64,000 bases of DNA from Hymenobacter sp. YIM 151500-1 (GCF_025979885.1 NZ_CP110139.1:1054001-1118000); one strand, 5' to 3'; numbered from the stretch's first letter, positions 24,704-36,127 are shown. Made by a program: numbers and translations. The notes: generated from the sequence alone by a model not told the origin.

Positions 24704-25279
24704 ATGTCCAACTCGCACATCGTCCGGCTCAGCAAGTTTCTTAGCAAGCACCTGCGGCACGCGCCCCAGGCGCTGGGGCTGACGCTGGAGCTTGGCGGCT
24801 GGGTTGGCGTTGAGGAGCTACTGGCTGCTGCCAACCGCGCCGGGGTAACCTTGGACCGGGCCATGCTCGACGAGGTAGTGGCCTCCAATGACAAGCAGCG
24901 GTTTGCCTTTGATGCCGATGGCACCCAAATTCGGGCCCAGCAGGGCCACAGCGTAGCCGTAGAACTAGACCTGGCGCCGGCCGTACCGCCCGCGGTGTTG
25001 TACCACGGCACGGTGGCCACCGTATTGTCCGCCATTCAGCGCGAGGGGCTGCAGCCGATGCGCCGCCACCACGTGCACCTGTCGGCCGACGAAGCTACGG
25101 CCCGCCGCGTAGGAAGCCGCCGGGGCCAGCCGGTGGTGCTGACGGTGGATGCCGCGGGCCTGCACGCGGCCGGCGGCGTATTCTATCAGTCCGGCAACGG
25201 CGTGTGGCTGACCGAGCACGTGCCGCCGGCGTTTCTGCAGCTGCCCCTGCCTGGCAGGTCCAGCGGGCCGGTCGGGTAG
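24704..25279 (+). CDS. kptA: RNA 2'-phosphotransferase (Tpt1/KptA family)
   Basis: A 191-residue enzyme of the family that removes an internal RNA 2'-phosphate using NAD+. Family motifs are all present: KFLSKHLRHAP (R18, H19), KQRF (R66), QGHS (80-83), YHGT (100-103) and RRHHVHLS (120-127). Bacteria with no tRNA-splicing 2'-phosphate often carry this gene, and its physiological substrate there is unclear. It is divergent from the NAD+-linked RES-Xre pair, an interesting but unproven coincidence. Confidence 0.93.
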   Translation: MSNSHIVRLSKFLSKHLRHAPQALGLTLELGGWVGVEELLAAANRAGVTLDRAMLDEVVASNDKQRFAFDADGTQIRAQQGHSVAVELDLAPAVPPAVLYHGTVATVLSAIQREGLQPMRRHHVHLSADEATARRVGSRRGQPVVLTVDAAGLHAAGGVFYQSGNGVWLTEHVPPAFLQLPLPGRSSGPVG

Positions 25280-25300
25280 GAGGGAAGCCCCAGGGCGCGG

Positions 25301-25308
25301 TACCTTTG
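25301..25308 (+). promoter_or_regulatory. -7 element (TACCTTTG) upstream of the HD hydrolase gene
   Basis: A perfect TAnnTTTG match 99 bp before the ATG of the HD gene and 22 bp after the kptA stop. No obvious -33 TTG is seen. Confidence 0.4.
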
Positions 25309-25406
25309 GCCGGTATCTGCGCCACACATGCGCTGTACAAAGACCACCTCGTCTAAGGTCTACGCTCTAACTTCTCACTTCTTTCTATTTTCTCACTGCT
25401 GCTTCA

Positions 25407-26102
25407 ATGCCTGCCGCTGATTCCGAACTTATTGAGCGCACCGCCGACTTCATCCGCCAACAATTCCTGCACGAAGGTTCCGGCCACGACTGGGAGCATA
25501 TTCGCCGGGTGTGGCAGGTGGCCCGCGCCCTGGCCCGCCACACGCCCCAGGCCAATTCGCTCATCACCGAGCTGGGCGCTTTGCTGCACGACGTGGCCGA
25601 CTGGAAGTTTCACGGCGGCGACGAGGAAGCTGGCCCCCACGCCGCGCGGCAGTGGCTGCACAGTCAGCAGGCCCCCGAAGCGGTAATTCAGGCCGTCGAA
25701 ATCATCATCCGCGAAATCAGCTTCAAAGGGCTGGGGGTGCCCACGCCCATGAGCACGCTGGAGGGCGAGCTGGTGCAGGATGCCGACCGGCTCGACGCCA
25801 TTGGGGCCATTGGCGTGGCGCGGGCTTTTGCCTACGGCGGCCACAAAAACCGCCCCCTGCACGACCCCACCATTCCGCCCGCGGCGCACGATTCCTTTGA
25901 GAGCTACAAGAAGAACACCAGCCCCACCGTCAACCACTTCTACGAGAAGCTGCTGCACCTGCAGGACCGCCTGAACACGCCTGCCGCCCGCCGCGTGGCC
26001 CGGCAGCGCCACGCGTTTATGGAGCAATTTCTCACTCAGTTTATGCGGGAGTGGGACGGGCAGGACGTCGAGGCCAGTGCAGAAGCTGAAGATAAGCCGT
26101 AG
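25407..26102 (+). CDS. HD-domain phosphohydrolase
   Basis: A 231-residue metal-dependent HD hydrolase. The metal ligands appear as H31 (DWEHIRRVW), H61-D62 (ALLHDVADWKF) and the later Asp in LVQDADRLDAIGAIG. This layout matches the single-domain HD family (YpgQ-like), some members of which act as pyrophosphatases. The C-terminal tail is acidic. The gene is preceded by a TACCTTTG box and the word CTAACTTCTCAC, and followed 18 bp later by a small lipoprotein gene. Confidence 0.87.
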   Translation: MPAADSELIERTADFIRQQFLHEGSGHDWEHIRRVWQVARALARHTPQANSLITELGALLHDVADWKFHGGDEEAGPHAARQWLHSQQAPEAVIQAVEIIIREISFKGLGVPTPMSTLEGELVQDADRLDAIGAIGVARAFAYGGHKNRPLHDPTIPPAAHDSFESYKKNTSPTVNHFYEKLLHLQDRLNTPAARRVARQRHAFMEQFLTQFMREWDGQDVEASAEAEDKP

Positions 26103-26119
26103 CTTGAGGCCTGAACCAT

Positions 26120-26392
26120 ATGTTTCCCTGTTCCGTGGCTTCTTTTTCCCTTCGTTTGTTCACTTTTCGCTGGGCGTTGGCGTTACCCATACTAGCCCTG
26201 GGCCTGACCACCAGCTGCCGCACCTGTCCCATGGTATCCTGCCACACGCGCAAGGTGCATTTGCACAACGGCGTGCAGTACCGCGGGCAGCCATTTTACA
26301 AAAAGCAAAACCCCGCCATCGGCGAAAAAATCAAGGTGCACAGGCAGGAAGAGCGCCGGCACAAAAACGACCGGAAAAAGACCCTGAAGTAG
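26120..26392 (+). CDS. Small lipoprotein of unknown function
   Basis: A 90-residue protein with a signal peptide (hydrophobic run [12 protein letters not shown]) and a lipobox LTTSC placing the lipidated cysteine at residue 33. Two more cysteines (C36, C41) follow. The mature part is short and very basic, ending in Lys/Arg-rich [12 protein letters not shown]. It starts 18 bp after the HD gene and is probably co-transcribed with it. A short U-run (26427-26433) after a weak GGCT/GGCC stem may end the transcript. No family is recognised. Confidence 0.65.
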   Translation: MFPCSVASFSLRLFTFRWALALPILALGLTTSCRTCPMVSCHTRKVHLHNGVQYRGQPFYKKQNPAIGEKIKVHRQEERRHKNDRKKTLK

Positions 26393-26519
26393 TCCTCGAA
26401 TCGGGGTTCTGGCTAGGTTAATCGGCCTTTTTTGTGTATCTTGCAGGCTTACTGTACTACTCATTCACGAGGCCGGAAGCCCTGGTTCACCAGGGATATT
26501 CGGCCACTTAGTTGACCCT

Positions 26520-29099
<2,580 letters not shown>

Positions 29100-29106
29100 C
29101 TTGCAG

Positions 29107-29138
29107 CGGCAGAACTCAACTTTGGGTTCTGCCGTTTG
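29107..29138 (+). terminator. gyrA terminator
   Basis: CGGCAGAACTCAA (29107-29119) pairs with TTGGGTTCTGCCG (29122-29134) with one G-U pair and a tiny loop, followed by TTTG. It starts 8 bp after the gyrA stop codon. Confidence 0.7.
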
Positions 29139-29184
29139 CGTTACAATTCCTTTCATTCACCCGACCATTCTTCAACCTACTCCC

Positions 29185-30330
29185 ATGAAGAAGATACTAT
29201 TGACCCTGATGACCGCGGCCGCGCTACACACCGCTTCGGCTCAGAACTCAGCGGTTACCAACGCCATTCTGTTCCAGCGTCAGGGCACTCTGGACAAGGC
29301 TCGCACCGAGATTGACAAGGCTATTACGCACGAAAAAACTCAGGGCAAGGCTAAGACCTGGTACACCCGGGGCGAGATTTACGAAGGCATGGCGTCGAGC
29401 CCCATTTATGGCAAGTCGCTGGCACCCGGTGAAGGTACCAAGACGGCGTTTGAGTCGTACCAGAAAGCTATTTCCCTAGAGGGCAAAGATGCAGAATATG
29501 GCAAGCTGGCCTCGCAGAAGCTAGACGGGCTGTACGGCCTGGCGCTGAATGCCGGGGTAGAAAGCTACAATGGCAAGGAGTACGACAAGGCTATTGAGTC
29601 GTACCGCATGGCCCAGCAGATTCGCCCGCAGGACACCACGGCCTATCTGTACGCAGCCTTTGCGGCCGAGGCTAAACAAGACTTCGGCTCGGCCAAAGAT
29701 ATGTACAGCAAGCTGCAAGGCATTGGCTACAAGTCGCCGCAGATGTACGGCCGTTTGTTGCAGATTGCCCGCCAGGAAAAGGATGACGCTGCCGCTCGCA
29801 AAGTAGTTCAAGAGGCGCTGGTGGCGTACCCGAACAACAAAGGCTTCATGTTAGAAGACCTGAACATGGAGTTGAGTGCTGGTCGGGGTAGGGAAGCCAT
29901 CAGTAAAATTGAAAAAGCCATTGCGGCTGACCCTACAAACTCCAACCTGTATGCTGTGCTAGGCTCGGTGTACGACCAGGATAAGCAGCCGGCCAAAGCG
30001 CTGGAGGCATATAAGAAAGCCGTTGAAGTTGATCCGAATAACTTTGACGCCAACTTTAACCTGGGTGTGTACAACTACAACAAAGCAGCCGAGCTCTATA
30101 CGAAGGCCAGCAAGATGAGCTTGGCTGAGTATCAGAAGTCAGGCAAGAAGAACGAGGCCGACGGCAAGAAATACTTCCAGGAATCATTACCTTATTTTGA
30201 GAAGGCGCTACAGATCCAGCCCGATGACCGGGCTACCATTTCCTCCTTACAGAAAGCATATCTGCGCGTGGGCCGCACGTCTGATTCAGAGCGGATGTCA
30301 GCCAAGCTAGAAAGCCTGAATAAGAAATAG
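29185..30330 (+). CDS. Secreted/periplasmic TPR repeat protein
   Basis: A 381-residue protein from the ATG at 29185 (MKKILLTLMTAAALHTASAQ), with a clear signal peptide and cleavage after ASA-Q near residue 20. The rest is a string of TPR-like helical pairs, for example AIESYRMAQQIRPQDTTAYL, AISKIEKAIAADPTNSNLYA and KALEAYKKAVEVDPNNFDAN. It probably acts as a periplasmic protein-binding scaffold, but no partner can be named. It lies 86 bp after gyrA beyond a terminator and so is likely separately transcribed. A perfect 20-bp terminator palindrome follows. Confidence 0.85.
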   Translation: MKKILLTLMTAAALHTASAQNSAVTNAILFQRQGTLDKARTEIDKAITHEKTQGKAKTWYTRGEIYEGMASSPIYGKSLAPGEGTKTAFESYQKAISLEGKDAEYGKLASQKLDGLYGLALNAGVESYNGKEYDKAIESYRMAQQIRPQDTTAYLYAAFAAEAKQDFGSAKDMYSKLQGIGYKSPQMYGRLLQIARQEKDDAAARKVVQEALVAYPNNKGFMLEDLNMELSAGRGREAISKIEKAIAADPTNSNLYAVLGSVYDQDKQPAKALEAYKKAVEVDPNNFDANFNLGVYNYNKAAELYTKASKMSLAEYQKSGKKNEADGKKYFQESLPYFEKALQIQPDDRATISSLQKAYLRVGRTSDSERMSAKLESLNKK

Positions 30331-30350
30331 CTTCCCGCAGGTAGGAGACT

Positions 30351-30393
30351 CTATAAAGCTAAGCCCAGCATCGTGCTGGGCTTAGCTTTATAG
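30351..30393 (+). terminator. Perfect 20-bp stem-loop terminator after the TPR gene
   Basis: CTATAAAGCTAAGCCCAGCA (30351-30370) pairs in all 20 positions with 30374-30393 around a TCG loop. It starts 20 bp after the stop codon. The stem ends in U-rich TTAGCTTTATAG, so it may act in both directions. Confidence 0.8.
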
Positions 30394-31138
30394 ATATAAC
30401 TTAACATAATATAAATTATAAGACATATATGCAGAATTATTATGCAGAATTATATTGTTAGTCAGGTCCTACTGTTGTCGTACAATAGTACCAAACTGGT
30501 ACATTTTGTAGCTGCAGTTGCGGGGCTTAGGCTGGATGTGGTGTTGATTTTCGTTCCGTGTAGGATGAATAGAGCAACGGACCCACGAAGAATACTTGGT
30601 GCTGTGTCGAGATGTCGAGGTTGAGATTAAGTGTTAAGGGATATGGTAGTTTCGTTGACAATGACTATTCCCTAAGTTATCAGATGTACTATGTGGGCAT
30701 TTTGAGTTCTATAGTTCTATAATTAGTGAAGCATCAGGCACTATAACTGAAATAGTGAACAGAATCAATGGTCGGTCGTCAAATCTAATGCTGAAGCTGG
30801 TAAGCTCTGTGTCTTCTCGTTGCATATGAAGCGGGTCCCTTATTTGTGAATGTTTAACGTGCCTTAAGACACTCTAACAAAAATAGGCTTCACAGCTGGA
30901 GTTATTCAAGTATTCGATTGTGGATGCGTAAGGCCTGTTTAAGAAAATTTAGGTTTCCCCTACCCAGTTGCTAGTTGCTATGTGCTGGAAAGTATATGGT
31001 ACTTATTTGGTAAAGAGTGCATGGTGGAATAACACTTATTAGTAAAAAAAAGTATATAAAGTATAATAAAGTTAAACTTTTATATACTTTATACTGCTAT
31101 TTAGTACTAAAATTCTCAACTTTATGCCCCATCTTTCG
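30394..31138. other. AT-rich gap without a recognisable gene
   Basis: About 745 bp of clearly lower GC than the rest of the window. A 60-codon frame at 30442-30624 has no domain and poor composition, so it is not called. An AT-rich inverted repeat at 31049-31090 lies at the right end, just before the unknown gene. The region looks like the flank of acquired DNA. Confidence 0.5.
31049..31090. repeat. AT-rich inverted repeat upstream of the unknown gene
   Basis: AAAGTATATAAAG (31049-31061) and CTTTTATATACTTT (31077-31090) are inverted copies with one extra base. It lies about 50 bp before a TATATTTA -7-like box (31139-31146), so it could be an operator or a terminator for leftward readthrough. 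Confidence 0.5.
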
Positions 31139-31176
31139 TATATTTACTACACAATCGCCAACTATATATTCATCAC

Positions 31177-32232
31177 ATGCCTAAAACCATTGACTACCCA
31201 CGTACATCTTATCAAGGGGCTTGGGAAGTAGCTGAAGTTGTAGATGATACTGGTGGCAAGTGTGCCATTGAGACGGCAGCCCGAAAGCTAAACCGTAAGG
31301 TTAGTGGCTCTTTTAAAGCCATTATAGGATCAGCCGTTAAGTTTGGGTTACTAACAAGCAAAAGGGAGTTTCTAACAACCACTAACCTTTTCCGACGCAT
31401 TAAGCATGCGTATGATAAGCAGGAGGAGAAAATCTATCACCGTGAAGCGTTCTTACACCCACCTCTCTTTACACAAATTTGCCGCAAGTTTCGCAACCGG
31501 GAGTTGCCGGTACATATGTTCGACGTCATGCTCATCCGCGAGTTTGGTGTTGAGGAAATAAATGCGCAAAGCGTAGCTAAAGCCTTTATTGATGGCGCCC
31601 GGATGGCTGGAATCATAGATGAGCGCAACGTCATAGCCGATATTGATCAGCTAGCGGCACAACAAGCGCCCCGCCGGGAACTTTCCAGCACCGAGATGCC
31701 TGCTAACCTGTTCAAAGCCGGGACAGTACCCCCTCAGGTTAGTACCTCTCCAGCGGGCGCAACATCACATCCCGTACAGGCGAAAGCTCACTCTCACAAC
31801 TCGTCCAACGAAAGTCTATCCCCTGGAGCAGGTTTTGTACCTGCTGCTGCTAGGGGTTCGGATGCTGTGTCGTCGCTGTTTGGGCTAGATACAGATGATT
31901 TAGAGGAAGATTTTTCTGCTTCGTCTGAATCGGAGAATGAAGCTGTTGGCTCAAGCGCCGCCGAAACGAATACGCATCCTGTTTCACTTGCTGCTCACGC
32001 CGCCAATGAGCTGGCCCCAACGGTACGACAGGTACAACAGAGCCAACCTACTCCTCCAGCTGGTCATCTGGTTGCTGCGGATCCATCGGCTCCGCTACCA
32101 AACCCGAGCATAGCTTATACCATACGCATCAGCGGGCCGGGGATGGACACCCAGCTGTCTGTCCAGGAGCTTGATGATCTGGATATCGTTGAGGCACTCT
32201 TGGGTAGGATTAGGCGACGATTAGGTAGCTGA
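31177..32232 (+). CDS. Protein of unknown function, possible winged-helix N-terminus, AT-rich
   Basis: A 351-residue protein. The N-terminal ~150 residues look like a compact helical domain (EVAEVVDDTGGKCAIETAARKL, AIIGSAVKFGLL, ELPVHMFDVMLIREFGVEE). Its alternation of short helices and a small turn resembles winged-helix proteins, but I cannot name a family. Residues 165-310 are a low-complexity Ser/Ala/Pro/acidic linker, and the last 40 form a second small domain (YTIRISGPGMDTQLSVQELDDLDIVEALL). GC content is below that of its neighbours. A -7-like TATATTTA lies about 30 bp upstream. Acquired origin is likely. Confidence 0.6.
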   Translation: MPKTIDYPRTSYQGAWEVAEVVDDTGGKCAIETAARKLNRKVSGSFKAIIGSAVKFGLLTSKREFLTTTNLFRRIKHAYDKQEEKIYHREAFLHPPLFTQICRKFRNRELPVHMFDVMLIREFGVEEINAQSVAKAFIDGARMAGIIDERNVIADIDQLAAQQAPRRELSSTEMPANLFKAGTVPPQVSTSPAGATSHPVQAKAHSHNSSNESLSPGAGFVPAAARGSDAVSSLFGLDTDDLEEDFSASSESENEAVGSSAAETNTHPVSLAAHAANELAPTVRQVQQSQPTPPAGHLVAADPSAPLPNPSIAYTIRISGPGMDTQLSVQELDDLDIVEALLGRIRRRLGS

Positions 32233-32407
32233 TATACGGACGGACCTCTTCCCTCCTAGAATAGCCTTCCTTATCTCATAAACTTAAATTCCTAAGTATG
32301 TTTATTAGTTATGTTAATGTGAATTGAGGCGTTCAATAATATTTGATGAATCCTGAGTATCTGCTCCTTCCACCGCACCGTCTTGCGTGACAACCTCGCC
32401 TACCTAA

Positions 32408-33397
32408 ATGACTTCCATTCTAGTAACCGGATGTGCCGGATTCATTGGCTCGCATGTAGCAGAACATTTGCTTCAGCAGGGATATCGAGTTGTCGGTCTC
32501 GACAATTTTGACCCATTCTATAGCCGCAGTGTAAAGCAGCATAATCTTTCCTTCTGCCTGCAACATCCCCATTTCAGCTTTCACGAGGCTGACCTACGCC
32601 ATGGCGTTGATGCGCTGGTGGATGCCTTACCAGCTGATCCACTAGTTGCAGTTATTCACCTGGCGGCCAAAGCCGGTGTGGGTCCCTCAGTACAGGCCCC
32701 CGTGGCTTACTTGGAGAATAATGTGCTGGGTACAACACACCTGTTGGAATGGATGCGGCACCGTGATATTAAGAAGCTCTTCTTCGCCTCCTCCTCCTCG
32801 GTGTATGGTAACAGCCCCACCCGCCCCTTCCGGGAAGACATGGACGTGCTGACAGCCTGCATATCCCCGTACGCCGCTTCCAAACTGGCCGGCGAGCAGC
32901 TTACCCACACCTACCACCACCTCTACGGCCTGGATGTATTGAATGCCCGCTTTTTTACCGTGTATGGTCCGCGCCAGCGCCCTGACCTTGCTATTCACCG
33001 GTTTGTGCGCCAACTACGGGCCGGACAACCCATTTCGGTCTTTGGCGACGGTACCACCGCTCGCGACTATACCTACGTGCTGGACACCGTGGATGGCATC
33101 GTGCGGGGGGTAGACTATTTACTGCGACATACCCACGTTCACGAAACCATTAACCTGGGCAACCATCGCCCCGTACCGCTGCTGGAACTGGTTCAGACAA
33201 TTGGGCAAGTGCTAGGCATTGAACCCCAGGTGGAGTACCACCCCATGCAGGCCGGAGACGTGGAGGTCACGTACGCCGACATTCACAAAGCCCAGCAACT
33301 GCTCGGCTACGCCCCCCAGACCTCGTTGCGGGAAGGATTAGGCGCATTTATCCAGTGGCTGGACAGGGCTGGCTTACCGGAAAGGCTGTCCGTCTAA
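32408..33397 (+). CDS. NAD-dependent epimerase (nucleotide-sugar, UDP-glucuronate 4-epimerase-like)
   Basis: A 329-residue extended-SDR enzyme. It has the NAD-binding G8-x-x-G11-x-x-G14 in VTGCAGFIGSH, SSSSVYG around 128-134 and the catalytic Y155-x-x-x-K159 in SPYAASK. The FFTVYGPRQRPDLAI and VFGDGTTARDYTYVLD signatures are typical of UDP-glucuronate/UDP-galactose epimerases. It probably supplies sugar nucleotides for surface polysaccharide. The first ~150 codons are somewhat less GC-rich than usual, in line with the adjacent AT-rich island. A glycosyltransferase gene lies nearby on the other strand. Confidence 0.88.
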   Translation: MTSILVTGCAGFIGSHVAEHLLQQGYRVVGLDNFDPFYSRSVKQHNLSFCLQHPHFSFHEADLRHGVDALVDALPADPLVAVIHLAAKAGVGPSVQAPVAYLENNVLGTTHLLEWMRHRDIKKLFFASSSSVYGNSPTRPFREDMDVLTACISPYAASKLAGEQLTHTYHHLYGLDVLNARFFTVYGPRQRPDLAIHRFVRQLRAGQPISVFGDGTTARDYTYVLDTVDGIVRGVDYLLRHTHVHETINLGNHRPVPLLELVQTIGQVLGIEPQVEYHPMQAGDVEVTYADIHKAQQLLGYAPQTSLREGLGAFIQWLDRAGLPERLSV

Positions 33398-33454
33398 CTT
33401 CCGCTTACACCACCTCTTCCCTACCCTATTACGTGCTGGCCGGCCGCCGCCTGA

Positions 33455-34114
33455 CTATGGCTCTTGTACGGGCTGGGCTGCCGGCCGCCGGGCTTGCTGC
33501 CGCCGTAGCAGCACGATGTTGCGGGCGTAGACCACCGTTCCAAACATGTTGCCGAGGATCAGCACCTCGTCGCGGCGTAGGAGGGCGTACACCAGAATCA
33601 GCACCGAGCCGACGAAGCTGATAACCCAGAAGCTCAGGGGCAAAGACGATTCGCCTTTGCGCTCTGAATACAGCCACTGGTAGACGAAGCGGAGCAGAAA
33701 GATGGCTTGGCCAAGGAAGCCCAGCACCAGCACTCCTCCCGGAATGCGGCGGCCCAGCATGGTCTGCAAGCTAAAATGCCGGTTGCCGGCCACAAACCAC
33801 CCCAGCATGGCCACCGGAAACGCGTAGGCTCCCGCCCGAAACCAGGGGCTGAGCTTCTTCCACTCGCCTAGCAGCTGGAGGTTGCGGATGTAGATACCGT
33901 AGCTGATGAGCTGGGCCCCCAGAATCACGGGGTCGTGCCGCAGGATACCATAGACAATCATCAGAAACGAGGACACCAGGCTAATCTGCCAGAACAACGT
34001 GGGCACCAGTACGCGCTTGGCCCGCTCGCTCTGCACCCATTGCAGCACAATGCGGCTCGAAAACAGCAGCTGCGACACCAGTCCAATGGCCAGGGCAACA
34101 GAGTGCGGGCTCAT
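33455..34114 (-). CDS. Membrane protein with two tandem LAB_N (lipid-A-disaccharide synthase N-terminal-like) domains
   Basis: A 219-residue protein with about six membrane helices. Two copies of the same unit are visible. Copy one has LLFSSRIVLQWVQSERAKR, VPTLFWQISLVSS and YGIYIRNLQLL; copy two has AIFLLRFVYQWLYSERKGE, LPLSFWVISFVGS and TVVYARNIVLL. LAB_N units are found fused to lipid A disaccharide synthase or standing alone beside glycosyltransferases. It begins 9 bp after the GT2 stop codon and so is almost certainly co-transcribed with it. A transport or accessory role in lipid-linked sugar transfer is plausible but unproven. Confidence 0.82.
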   Translation of the reverse strand: MSPHSVALAIGLVSQLLFSSRIVLQWVQSERAKRVLVPTLFWQISLVSSFLMIVYGILRHDPVILGAQLISYGIYIRNLQLLGEWKKLSPWFRAGAYAFPVAMLGWFVAGNRHFSLQTMLGRRIPGGVLVLGFLGQAIFLLRFVYQWLYSERKGESSLPLSFWVISFVGSVLILVYALLRRDEVLILGNMFGTVVYARNIVLLRRQQARRPAAQPVQEP

Positions 34115-34123
34115 GGCAGCAGG

Positions 34124-34882
34124 CTAGCGGACCACGGCAACGGAGGCCCGCTGCTGCTCACTGATGTCGTAGTTTTTCCAGCGGCTGCGAATCCAGCGGA
34201 ACCCGAACGTATCGACCAGCGGCTTCCAGGCGCGGTTCCAGAGCGTGTACTTGGCCGTGCCGGCAAACCGCGGGAAGTGGCGCACCGGCAGCTGCTGCAC
34301 GCGCCCACCCTGCAACTGCACCAGCGCCCCCAGAAACCGGTGCATGCCGTGAAACAGCGGAATCCGGCGGGCATATTCCGCCTTGATGATTTTCAGCGGG
34401 CACCCCGTGTCCTGGATTCCGTCGTTGATGAGGGTGCGGCGCACGGCGTTGGCTACCTTCGAGGACAGCTTCTTCACCACCGTATCCTGGCGCTGGGCCC
34501 GAATGCCGTTCACCATATCGTACTCAGGGAAAAACGGCAGAAACTCCAGGAAGTCGAGCGGGGTGGTCTGGATGTCGGAGTCGATGTAGCCAATCAGGGT
34601 GGTGCGGGCGTGGTCGATGCCGGCTTTCAGGGCCGTGCTCAGCCCCCGGTTCTGGCGCAGCGACAGGTACTCGTACTGGGGGTTAGTCTGGCAGATGGTG
34701 CGGAGCAGGGCCAGGGAACCATCCGTGGAGCCGTCGTTGATGAACAGCACAGTGGTGGGCACCGGGCTCAGGGCCAGAAACTTGTCCATTTCCACCACAA
34801 ACTGCCCCAGGCTCTCTTCTTCGTTGAAGACGGGCACGAGCACCGTCAGGCTTTGCTGGGCGAGGTAGGCGGCAGTAGACAT
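34124..34882 (-). CDS. Family 2 glycosyltransferase (dolichol-phosphate-mannose-synthase-like)
   Basis: A 252-residue GT-A-fold transferase: LTVLVPVFNEEESLGQFV at the N-terminus, FINDGSTDGSLALL, NRGLSTALKAGIDHA, and the metal-binding D-x-D-like YIDSDIQTTP. It resembles the enzymes that put a sugar on a polyprenyl phosphate. There is no C-terminal membrane span; the co-transcribed LAB_N-like protein could provide membrane association. It is preceded by TACCTTG-like text at the expected distance for a promoter. Confidence 0.88.
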   Translation of the reverse strand: MSTAAYLAQQSLTVLVPVFNEEESLGQFVVEMDKFLALSPVPTTVLFINDGSTDGSLALLRTICQTNPQYEYLSLRQNRGLSTALKAGIDHARTTLIGYIDSDIQTTPLDFLEFLPFFPEYDMVNGIRAQRQDTVVKKLSSKVANAVRRTLINDGIQDTGCPLKIIKAEYARRIPLFHGMHRFLGALVQLQGGRVQQLPVRHFPRFAGTAKYTLWNRAWKPLVDTFGFRWIRSRWKNYDISEQQRASVAVVR

Positions 34883-34944
34883 GAGGGCAGGCAGGTAACG
34901 GGCGGCAAGGTACTCAAGAAGTAAGACGTTGCCCCTCTCCTACG

Positions 34945-34975
34945 TAAAAGCGCCCAGCCGGATAAGCCGGGCGCT
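34945..34975 (-). terminator. Terminator downstream of the SDR gene
   Basis: AGCGCCC (34949-34955) pairs with GGGCGCT (34969-34975). Read on the minus strand the stem is followed by UUUU (34948-34945). It lies about 100 bp past the SDR stop at 35072. Confidence 0.65.
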
Positions 34976-35071
34976 ACCCACTCACTTTCCATCAAGCAGA
35001 CCCCAGGCTGGGCGCTTCAAGGTAGGTTGGAATTTCACTTAATGAAAAAGGACAGGAAAACGCAGGCGTGC

Positions 35072-35929
35072 TCAGCCACCCACCGGCGCGACGGTGACGC
35101 CCTCAAAGGCCGTGTTTTCACCGACCGAACGCCATTGGGCGAGTTCCTGGTCCAGGGCGGCGCGCTTTTTCTCCCACAGGCCATAGGCATCGGCGCCCAG
35201 CATCAGCCGCAGGGGCGGCCCGGCCGACTCAACGGCAGCCATCATGGCCAGGGCGGCTTTGTGCGGGTCGCCGGGCTGCTGGCCGGCCCCGCCGTACAGA
35301 TACTGCCGGATGGGCTCAATGACCGGCTGGTACTCTTCGATGGTCTGGGCCGGGCGCATGTTTTTGTCGCCGGCAAACTCGGTGCGAAACGCCCCCGGCT
35401 CCACGATGGTGACGTGAATGCCCAGCGGCTTTACTTCGTCGTGCAGGGCTTCGGAAAAGTCTTCCAGGGCGAACTTCGAGGCGCAGTACGCCGAGAATCC
35501 GCCCACCCCGGCCAGGCCACCTATGCTAGTCAGGTTGAGAATGTGCCCGGACTTCTGCCGGCGAAACGTCGGCAGAAAAGCGCGCGTGAGTTCGGCGGCG
35601 CCCCAGAAGTTGACTTCCATTTGCTGCCGCAACTGCTCGGAGGAAAACTCTTCCGCTGCGCCCAGGCTGCCTTGCCCGGCGATATTAGCCAGCACGTCTA
35701 CCCGCCCGAACCGCTCCACCGCCGCGCGCACGGCAGCCTCGCGCGCGCTGGCGTCGGTTACGTCTAAAGCCACGAACAAGGCGGTATCAGGGTAACGCTG
35801 GGTCAGGTCGGCCACGGAATCGGCCTTGCGGGCGGCTAGCACGGCCTGGTGCCCGTCGGCCAGTACGGCTTCGGCTAAGGCGCGACCAAAGCCGCTGGAG
35901 GTCCCGGTAATGAAGTAGGTTTTGCTCAT
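35072..35929 (-). CDS. SDR-family oxidoreductase
   Basis: A 285-residue classical SDR. It has TGTSSGFG at residues 8-15, NIAG at 82-85, catalytic S135, Y148 and K152 in TSIGGLAGVGGFSAYCASK, and the late VEPGAFRTEFAG motif. The C-terminal extension (about 60 residues) with RLMLGADAYGLWEKKR is typical of the DltE/YusZ-like oxidoreductase branch. The substrate is unknown. It is monocistronic by layout, with a terminator on its downstream side. Confidence 0.88.
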   Translation of the reverse strand: MSKTYFITGTSSGFGRALAEAVLADGHQAVLAARKADSVADLTQRYPDTALFVALDVTDASAREAAVRAAVERFGRVDVLANIAGQGSLGAAEEFSSEQLRQQMEVNFWGAAELTRAFLPTFRRQKSGHILNLTSIGGLAGVGGFSAYCASKFALEDFSEALHDEVKPLGIHVTIVEPGAFRTEFAGDKNMRPAQTIEEYQPVIEPIRQYLYGGAGQQPGDPHKAALAMMAAVESAGPPLRLMLGADAYGLWEKKRAALDQELAQWRSVGENTAFEGVTVAPVGG

Positions 35930-36127
35930 GAGCTTTTGCGAGTGCAGATGAAGAGGCTGGAACTAAGCATTAAATGGAGCCTGCCGTTTTAACCAGACTG
36001 GAAATTCAATGTTCAGGTAGTTCGCTTTTTCTATCTTACTCGTAAAGGCTCACGCTCAAACAGGCCCAGCAAGCGGGCACCATTCGGGAGCTGCTTGCTG
36101 GACCTCTTATTTGAGGACCCGCGCTTC

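Noticed and set aside
30442-30624. 60-codon frame in the AT-rich gap
   Set aside because: No good start context, no domain and mixed composition. It is probably chance.
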